A stretch of DNA of 64,000 nucleotides from positions 1,240,001 through 1,304,000 of the forward strand of contig CP089930.1 in assembly GCA_021307345.1 (NCBI GenBank), given 5' to 3'. Made by a program: the position numbers and the translations under genes. Within the stretch, counting starts at the first letter, position 1, and each line of letters begins with the position of its first letter. Shown here one piece after another: positions 56,204 through 64,000 of the stretch. The notes beneath the pieces are model-generated. The model was given only the letters and a program-made list of their open reading frames with translations. It was not told the origin of the DNA and searched no databases. The DNA comes from Escherichia coli (GTDB taxonomy: Bacteria > Pseudomonadota > Gammaproteobacteria > Enterobacterales > Enterobacteriaceae).

Positions 56204-56228
56204 ATTCTCCAGACTATGTCTGGAGAAT
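56204..56228. repeat. Palindrome 3 just after yhcG
   Basis: The same 11-bp arms as palindrome 2 around TAT instead of TGT, giving 24 of 25 identical bases. It starts 16 bp after the yhcG stop and is non-coding here. It could also act as a hairpin terminator. Confidence 0.92.
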
Positions 56229-56247
56229 CTTTAAAACGAACCAAGTT

Positions 56248-57580
<1,333 letters not shown>

Positions 57581-57584
<4 letters not shown>

Positions 57585-58270
57585 AGCACCGCCTTTTTCA
57601 TCGCTGTGTTGTACCACTGACAAATGTGTTCAAGACGCGTAATGGCAGAACCCACCGTTACCGCCCATGCGCCGTGGCGCATCGCATCCGCCGCCTGCGC
57701 TGGCGAGTTGTAACGTCCTTCGGCAATTACCCGACATCCGGCGTCGCTCAACGTTTTCACCAGCGCCAGATCCGGCTCTTCTGGCGTTACAGGCGTGGTA
57801 TAGCCAGAAAGCGTAGTGCCAATAATTTCGGCTCCCAGCTTTTGACATGCCAGGCCGTCTTCCGGCGTTGAGCAGTCGGTCATCGCCAGTAAACCGTGAT
57901 GGTGAATACGTGCCAGCAGCGTTTCAACAGGCACCGGACGCGGACGATCGGTGCCATCAATGGCGATAATATCCGCGCCTGCCTGCGCCAGTGCATCAAC
58001 ATCTTCAATATAGGCCGTGATACGTACCGGAGAATCCTCCAGATCGCGTTTCACAATCCCGATAATCGGCACGCTCACCACCGCACGCGTGGCTTTCAGG
58101 TTTGCCACACCTTCTATGCGAATAGCAACCGCACCTGCCTGCTCTGCCGCTAATGCCATGGCAGCAACGATTTCGGGTTTATCGAGCGGGCTGTCCGGAA
58201 CCGGCTGGCAGGAGACAATCAGTCCACCGTTAGCGGCGATTTTTTGATCCAGTTGTGCAAGTAACGACAT
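57581..58270 (-). CDS. nanE: N-acetylmannosamine-6-phosphate 2-epimerase NanE
   Basis: Converts ManNAc-6-P to GlcNAc-6-P, which NagA then uses. The 229 residues equal K-12. TIM-barrel signatures include [16 protein letters not shown] (catalytic Lys near 73), IDGTDRPRP and [11 protein letters not shown]. Sits between nanT (47-bp gap) and nanK. Confidence 0.97.
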
Positions 58271-58317
58271 ACATCTTCCCTTAGCGAAAGACCCGGTACA
58301 GAGACCGGGTTACAGAA

Positions 58318-59808
58318 TTAACTTTTGGTTTTGACTAAATCGTTTTTGGCGCTGCCAAACGGCACGGCACCGCTAAATGGTTTGCCGTCGATAGCGTCAT
58401 GAGTACGTAACGCTTCCGGGCGCAGCCAACGCTGAACGCGGGATGGCATATCCAGACCAATCAGCAAGATCACCACGAACGTCAGACTGAACGAGAGCGA
58501 TCCCAGCGCAGTGCCCAGATCCAGACGTTGAGCGATCAACGCGCCGAGGATTGGAGCCAGTGCGCCGCCAAGTGCGCCGACGTTGTAGGTAAAGCCCAGC
58601 CCCGCTGCACGCTGGTCGGTATCGAAATAACCGCCGATCAGTTTCGGTAAGATCCCGGAGATGCCCTGACCAAGCATTTGCTGGAAGAACAGTAACAGAC
58701 CGAGTACCCAGACGTTTGCGCCGCCAATCGCAAATACCGGAATAATCAGCAATTGTGAAGCTAACAGGCTACAAACGTAGGCTTTGCGCGTTCCCAGCCA
58801 GTCACCGAGGAAGCCACCGACGCAGCAACCCACCGCCGCACCAAAACCACTAAAGAACAACACATTGGCGACCGTATGTGGGTTATAAGCCAGCTCAGTT
58901 TTCAGATACGTCGGCAGCAGCGCCTGAATCGGCCATGAGTAGAGGAAAGCAAACAACACAACCACCATCAGCATCACACCGGTTGGCCAGCGTTTGCCCG
59001 TACTCTGTACCATAAAGCTGATAAAAATTGCGGCGCATAACAGCCCAAGAACAGCGACGATTGCGGCATTTTGCAGGTTGCCGGCAAAGCAGAACCACAG
59101 CGCAGTAGCTGCCGCCAGTGTCATCACGATATTGGCGATGCGATGTTCACCACGGTAAAGAATATCCACCATTGTGCGTACCGGTGCTTTACCCCCGTGT
59201 TTCTCTTTCCAGTCTTCCGCTTCCGGGATATTTTTACGCAGCCAGAGAGCAAAGATGATCGGTAAGATGCCGATAAAGAACAGTGCACGCCAGCCCCAGA
59301 TCGGAACCACCAGGCTGTAAACCTGAGCGGCAACGACAGCACCCACAGAGAAGCCGGAAATCAGAAAACCACTGGCTTTGTTACGTAGGTGTTTTGGCCA
59401 GCTTTCAATGACATAGGTGGCGCTGGAACCGTATTCTCCTGCCATCCCCATGCCGATCACCAGACGAGCGATAAACATAGTGATGTAGCCTGGCGCAAAG
59501 CCACAAGCCAGCGTCCCGACCGAGAAGAGAACGATACTGGTGACCATTGCCAGACGACGCCCGTAACGATCCCCCATAGCCCCAAGCATCAAGCCGCCGA
59601 ACCAGCGTGAGATAAAGGCTGCGGAGATCAGACTTGCCGCCTGCACCGTCGTCAGCCCAAATTCACCTTGTACTTCGGTGAGTACCAGGGCAATTAAAAC
59701 GAAATCAAAACCATCAAGTAGATATCCCAACCAGGCAGCGGAAAATGCTCGCCATTGTGCGCGGTTGAGATGGCGATACCACGGGATATTCTGGGTTGTA
59801 GTACTCAT
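58318..59808 (-). CDS. nanT: Sialic acid/H+ symporter NanT
   Basis: Inner-membrane MFS transporter for N-acetylneuraminate. The start [11 protein letters not shown] at 59808 gives 496 residues, as in K-12. About fourteen hydrophobic segments are visible, with the MFS loop motif [13 protein letters not shown] near residues 77-89 and GDWLGTRKA in the second half. An upstream ATG at 59838 is in frame but less likely. Confidence 0.97.
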   Translation of the reverse strand: MSTTTQNIPWYRHLNRAQWRAFSAAWLGYLLDGFDFVLIALVLTEVQGEFGLTTVQAASLISAAFISRWFGGLMLGAMGDRYGRRLAMVTSIVLFSVGTLACGFAPGYITMFIARLVIGMGMAGEYGSSATYVIESWPKHLRNKASGFLISGFSVGAVVAAQVYSLVVPIWGWRALFFIGILPIIFALWLRKNIPEAEDWKEKHGGKAPVRTMVDILYRGEHRIANIVMTLAAATALWFCFAGNLQNAAIVAVLGLLCAAIFISFMVQSTGKRWPTGVMLMVVVLFAFLYSWPIQALLPTYLKTELAYNPHTVANVLFFSGFGAAVGCCVGGFLGDWLGTRKAYVCSLLASQLLIIPVFAIGGANVWVLGLLLFFQQMLGQGISGILPKLIGGYFDTDQRAAGLGFTYNVGALGGALAPILGALIAQRLDLGTALGSLSFSLTFVVILLIGLDMPSRVQRWLRPEALRTHDAIDGKPFSGAVPFGSAKNDLVKTKS

Positions 59809-59880
59809 TGTGAGTCTCCCGCGATGGGCGTTGCCCACACGCTTTGGTATGAAAGTTGTAGGGTACAGATGCGTTTATTT

Positions 59881-59909
59881 CCCCTCACCCGGTAGGGGCG
59901 AGTGAGGGG
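59881..59909. repeat. CCCCTC...GAGGGG palindrome between nanA and nanT
   Basis: CCCCTCACCCGGTAGGGGCG followed by AGTGAGGGG can fold into a hairpin with CCCCTCAC/GTGAGGGG arms. It is related to the repeat at 2864-2900. Located in the operon, 6 bp after the nanA stop, it may stabilise nanA mRNA or lower downstream expression. Confidence 0.7.
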
Positions 59910-59915
59910 AAAAAC

Positions 59916-60809
59916 TCACCCGCGCTCTTGCATCAACTGCTGAGCCAGCGCCTTCAGTTCTGGCAGATATTTTTCATCCACCGGACCAAACGGTTTGCGG
60001 CACAGCGGAACGGACACCACATCCATATAGTGAAGAACTGTTTTCAGGCCACGGAATACGCCTGTTTTAATCAGCAAATCAATGACTTTGTTGCACTCGG
60101 TTTGCAGTTTCTGCGCGGTTTGAATATCGCCCTCTTTCAACGCCTTAACGATGCCCTGATAACGCCAGCCCATGATGTTGTAGGTACTACCGATACCACC
60201 ATCAGCGCCCGCCAGCAGGCCGGAAGCAAAGATTTCGTCGTAACCGTTGTAGAGCACCAGATCAGGATGTTCACGACGGATCTGCTCCATCTGATAGAGA
60301 TCGCCAGAGGTCTGTTTCAGCGCCCCGACACCCGGCAACGTAACCAGAGTGTTGATCTGATCCAGGGTCAGTTTAACGCCGCTTAACGCCGGAATGTTGT
60401 ACACCACCATCGGCAAACCATCCGCTGAATCAATGATTGCCCGATAGTGATCGCAGTGTTCTTCAAAGCTGAAAGGATAGTAGAACGGCGTAACGGCAGA
60501 GACGGCATCAAAGCCATAACGTTTAGCGGATGCCGCAAGTTGTTGGCTTTCAGCAGTGCTGACGCAACCTACGTGAGCGATTAATTTAATCTTGCCTTTC
60601 GCCTCTTCCGCGACGATTTCCAGTACCTGTTCACGCTCGGAAAGGCTCTGCACAAAGGCTTCGCCGGTTGAACCACCTACGTATAAACCGTCGATGCCCT
60701 GCTGAATATTGAACTGAACCAGGCGGCGCAGACTCGCTTTATCCAGTGCTTGTTGTTGGTCAAAAGGAGTCAGGAGTGCGGCCATTACGCCACGTAAATT
60801 TGTTGCCAT
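59916..60809 (-). CDS. nanA: N-acetylneuraminate lyase NanA
   Basis: Cleaves sialic acid to ManNAc and pyruvate. The 297 residues equal K-12. DHDPS-family features are GSTGEAF (about 46-52), catalytic Tyr137 in [10 protein letters not shown], and Schiff-base Lys165 in GALKQTSGD. First gene of nanATEKQ, with the NanR operator 38-60 bp upstream. Confidence 0.98.
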
Positions 60810-60846
60810 AAATACCTCTGAAGTGATGCTTGCCTGTTAAAAACGA

Positions 60847-60869
60847 TATACCTTTATACCTGTTATACC
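60847..60869 (-). promoter_or_regulatory. NanR operator of nanATEKQ
   Basis: Three TATACC repeats (GGTATA on the minus strand) lie at 60847, 60855 and 60864, spaced 2 and 3 bp. The 29-bp core at 60849-60877 is identical to the nanC/fimB operator at 12836-12864. NanR represses nanA here until sialic acid binds. Confidence 0.92.
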
Positions 60870-60932
60870 AGATCAAATAAGCAACACATCATACAGAACG
60901 CTTATAATGCGATCTGCTTCACTAAAGTGGCA

Positions 60933-61715
60933 TTATTTTTTTTTGTTAGTGGTTTGACCGAAGGCGTGCCAGGTGGCAGAAACGCTGTTGAGGTGCGATT
61001 GCAATGCGCGATCGGCTTCATCGGGATCGTGACGACGGATCGCATCAACGATCGCAATATGCTGCTGATAACTAACGTTGTTATGCTCGTGCAGCGCCTG
61101 ATCGGCGACTGTCGGACGGGCGGCGATCAGCCAGTCGAGCAGAGCAACGTGGATCGCCATAAAGATCGGGTTCCCAGGGATCTCTGCCAGCACACGGTGG
61201 AAATCAACATCTGAACGAATAAACGCGGCGTTGTTATCCAGCGACTGACTGTTGATTTCCAGTGCTTTGGCCAGCAAATCAATTTGTTCATCGGTGGCAT
61301 GTTCAGCCGCATAGCGCACCAGGCTGGACTCAAAGAACAGACGTAACTGTTCGAAATGGGCTATCCCACCAGGATGGGAAAGAAAATCTTTTGCCATGCC
61401 GGAAAGCTCGCCGATGATGGTGTCCGCAGAAGGACGCGAGACACGAGCGCGTTCACCATTATTAATTTGTACCAGACCTTTGCGCTTTAACGCCGCCAAC
61501 GCTTCACGTACCGAAGGACGCCCAACGTTAAAGAACGCCATAAGTTCGCGTTCAGATGGCAGTTGCTCACCTTCGCCAAATTCACAACGGCGGATCATCT
61601 GCTCCAGCTCTTCCTCCACCATTTCGGAGAGTTTTTTGCGCGCCAGTGGACGACGACGCAAGTTACGACCGATAGTAGCCGGAGAATCTTCTGCTTGCGG
61701 ATCAAATGCGTTCAT
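60933..61715 (-). CDS. nanR: Sialic acid-responsive repressor NanR
   Basis: FadR-subfamily GntR repressor of nanATEKQ and nanCMS that also influences fimB. The 260 residues start [11 protein letters not shown]-12 is annotated with three more N-terminal residues (MGL), for which there is no start codon here. The winged helix-turn-helix (about 28-100, [20 protein letters not shown]) and C-terminal effector domain with metal-binding His ([12 protein letters not shown]) are present. Confidence 0.97.
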   Translation of the reverse strand: MNAFDPQAEDSPATIGRNLRRRPLARKKLSEMVEEELEQMIRRCEFGEGEQLPSERELMAFFNVGRPSVREALAALKRKGLVQINNGERARVSRPSADTIIGELSGMAKDFLSHPGGIAHFEQLRLFFESSLVRYAAEHATDEQIDLLAKALEINSQSLDNNAAFIRSDVDFHRVLAEIPGNPIFMAIHVALLDWLIAARPTVADQALHEHNNVSYQQHIAIVDAIRRHDPDEADRALQSHLNSVSATWHAFGQTTNKKK

Positions 61716-61804
61716 AGAGCTCTTTCTGGGAAAATATGTTGACGGATAATAGCGAAGTTATCGTAACACAGTATTAAAATCAGGCGAAAAGAAGGTAGAT
61801 AGCA

Positions 61805-61827
61805 AAACAGGCCACATGGGCCTGTTT
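61805..61827 (-). terminator. Terminator after sspB
   Basis: AAACAGGCC/GGCCTGTTT with an ACATG-type loop lies 6 bp beyond the sspB stop. The minus strand ends in GTTTTG. It separates sspAB from nanR. K-12 carries dcuD in this gap. Confidence 0.75.
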
Positions 61828-61832
61828 ATCAT

Positions 61833-62330
61833 TTATTTCACAACCCGCAATGCCGGGCGTCCACCGCGTGGAGGCTGTGGCGGTTCATCGTCAGGATGAT
61901 GGTCATCATCGTGATCGGGCTTATCGCCGTCAATGACCGACATAACGGTTTCATTATCTGCCGACGCTTCATCATCATTCATGATACTGGCATCTTCATC
62001 GTAGGCAGCTTCAGGCTCGAACATTGTTCCTGCGCCATTTTCGCGGGCGTAGATAGCCAGCACGGCAGCCAGCGGTACTGAAACCTGACGCGGAATGCCA
62101 CCAAAGCGCGCGTTAAAACGCACTTCATCATTCGCCAGTTCCAGATTGCCAACCGCACGCGGCGCAATGTTGAGTACGATTTGCCCATCACGTGCATATT
62201 CCATAGGAACCTGCACGCCAGGGAGCGTCACATCCACCACCAGGTGCGGCGTGAGCTGGTTATCCAGCAACCACTCATAGAATGCACGCAGCAGATAGGG
62301 ACGACGTGGTGTTAGCTGTGACAAATCCAT
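61833..62330 (-). CDS. sspB: ClpXP adaptor SspB
   Basis: Delivers ssrA-tagged proteins and RseA fragments to ClpXP. The 165 residues equal K-12. An N-terminal substrate-binding domain (about 1-110) is followed by a long acidic linker and the ClpX-binding tail GGRPALRVVK. Lies 5 bp after sspA. Confidence 0.98.
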   Translation of the reverse strand: MDLSQLTPRRPYLLRAFYEWLLDNQLTPHLVVDVTLPGVQVPMEYARDGQIVLNIAPRAVGNLELANDEVRFNARFGGIPRQVSVPLAAVLAIYARENGAGTMFEPEAAYDEDASIMNDDEASADNETVMSVIDGDKPDHDDDHHPDDEPPQPPRGGRPALRVVK

Positions 62331-62335
62331 ACAGA

Positions 62336-62974
62336 TTAACTCCGGCCCAGACGCATTTCACGTTCTGCTTCAGTTAAAGAAGCAAGGAAAGAGTCACGCT
62401 CAAAGACGCGGGTCATATAGCCTTTCAGCTCTTTCGCACCCGGGCCGCTAAACTCGATGCCCAGTTGCGGCAGACGCCACAGCAGCGGAGCAAGGTAGCA
62501 ATCGACCAGGCTGAACTCATCGCTCAGGAAGTACGGCTTCTGACCGAAGACCGGCGCAATCGCCAGCAGTTCTTCGCGCAGTTGCTTACGTGCGGCATCG
62601 GCTTCAGAGGCTGAACCGTTGATGATGGTGTTCATCAGCGTGTACCAGTCTTTTTCGATACGGTGCATGTACAGACGGCTTTCACCGCGAGCTACCGGGT
62701 AAACAGGCATCAGTGGCGGATGCGGGAAACGCTCATCCAGATATTCCATAATGATGCGAGATTCCCACAGGGTCAGTTCACGATCCACCAGGGTCGGAAC
62801 GCTCTGATTCGGGTTGAGGTCAATCAGATCCTGAGGCGGATTGTCCTTTTCCACGTGTTCGATCTCGAAACTTACACCTTTCTCAGCCAGCACAATGCGG
62901 ACCTGATGGCTATAGATGTCAGTAGGACCGGAAAACAGCGTCATTACCGAACGTTTGTTGGCAGCGACAGCCAT
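62336..62974 (-). CDS. sspA: Stringent starvation protein SspA
   Basis: RNA polymerase-associated protein with a glutathione-S-transferase fold that lowers H-NS level and aids acid tolerance. The 212 residues equal K-12. GST N-terminal (about 12-88, SGPTDIYSHQVRIVLAEKG) and C-terminal helical domains are clear, along with the conserved surface PHPP stretch. Starts the sspAB operon. Confidence 0.98.
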   Translation of the reverse strand: MAVAANKRSVMTLFSGPTDIYSHQVRIVLAEKGVSFEIEHVEKDNPPQDLIDLNPNQSVPTLVDRELTLWESRIIMEYLDERFPHPPLMPVYPVARGESRLYMHRIEKDWYTLMNTIINGSASEADAARKQLREELLAIAPVFGQKPYFLSDEFSLVDCYLAPLLWRLPQLGIEFSGPGAKELKGYMTRVFERDSFLASLTEAEREMRLGRS

Positions 62975-63368
62975 GAAAACCTCCAGGTATAGTCAGAATT
63001 TTTACTGCTACCAGCCACCAGGTGGCCAGTCAGAAGTTATGTTACCCAGTAAGGAACGACTCTCTTTGTTCGAAAATCAAACAAAAAATGAGCAATACCC
63101 GACATTTGGGCAGAAAATTGGATGATAGTTTACCAGATTTTGCGACCTTTGTGGTAAGTCGATACCAGAAATGGGGAAAAAGAGATGCGCTTTAGTCTGA
63201 AATGGTTGACTTAATCCCTTATCGGCGATGTTGTTTTTGTTTTACCTGCCTGTCAGGCGGTAGCAAAAAGCACCTTTCCATTTTTACGCTGATTCAGATT
63301 TTAGCCATAAAAAAACCCGCCGAAGCGGGTTTTTTTCGCAAATTGTATTCTGCCGGAGCAGAAAGCAA
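62975..63368. other. rpsI-sspA intergenic region
   Basis: 394 bp between co-directional genes. It contains the rpsI terminator at 63308-63337 and the sspA promoter region nearer 62975. I see no further gene. Confidence 0.7.
63308..63337 (-). terminator. Terminator after rpsI
   Basis: AAAAAAACCCGCCGAAGCGG followed by GTTTTTTT is a GC stem with A/T tracts on both sides, about 30 bp after the rpsI stop. A textbook intrinsic terminator. Confidence 0.92.
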
Positions 63369-63764
<396 letters not shown>

Positions 63765-63776
63765 CTATAATCCCGA

Positions 63777-64000
<224 letters not shown>

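Overview
The window is chromosomal DNA of Escherichia coli, or a strain extremely close to it. Almost every gene matches, in length and in recognisable protein sequence, a named E. coli K-12 gene. It is not K-12 itself: fimA, fimH, the fim switch, nanS and yhcG carry many differences, and some K-12 genes are absent. I see no insertion sequence, prophage, integron or CRISPR array.

Layout. (1) 1-16.2 kb is the type 1 fimbriae / sialic acid uptake block. It holds uxuA (cut by the window start), gntP, then leftward fimH-G-F-D-C-I-A, the invertible switch fimS, fimE and fimB, an AT-rich 1.5-kb control region, and rightward nanC-nanM-nanS. fimS lies in the ON orientation, with its promoter facing fimA. 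(2) 16.4-27.7 kb, mostly leftward, is a housekeeping block: leuU tRNA, secG, glmM, folP, ftsH, rlmE, yhbY (rightward), greA, dacB (rightward), obgE, yhbE, rpmA, rplU. (3) 28-34.3 kb holds ispB and sfsB (rightward), then murA, ibaG and mlaBCDEF (leftward), for lipid transport and peptidoglycan. (4) 34.5-42.5 kb is the rightward yrbG-kdsD-kdsC-lptC-lptA-lptB-rpoN-hpf-ptsN-rapZ-npr cluster for LPS, sigma-54 and nitrogen-PTS. (5) 42.7-54.9 kb holds yrbL, mtgA, elbB, the sRNA arcZ, arcB, yhcC, gltB and gltD. (6) 55-61.7 kb holds yhcG and the sialic acid catabolic operon nanA-T-E-K-Q with its repressor gene nanR. (7) 61.8-64 kb holds sspA-sspB and rpsI-rplM, the last cut by the window end.

Arrangement. 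On the K-12 map region 1 sits near 98 min and regions 2-7 near 71-73 min, over 1.2 Mb apart. Here nanS is followed directly by leuU. The gene order and strands are exactly what one inversion of the oriC-containing segment between leuU and nanS would give. From remembered K-12 coordinates the two breakpoints are about equally far from oriC, so replichore balance and gene direction relative to replication would be kept. As a result both sialic acid operons and nanR lie within about 48 kb, and a 29-bp NanR operator core occurs identically in both.

The most unusual local structure is in yhcG. Two perfect DNA palindromes lie in the same codon register inside the reading frame and encode two copies of a Q-T-x-S peptide unit. 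A near-identical third palindrome lies just after the stop codon. Their arms differ by compensating changes that keep them self-complementary. K-12 gltF-yhcADEF and dcuD are missing from their usual places.
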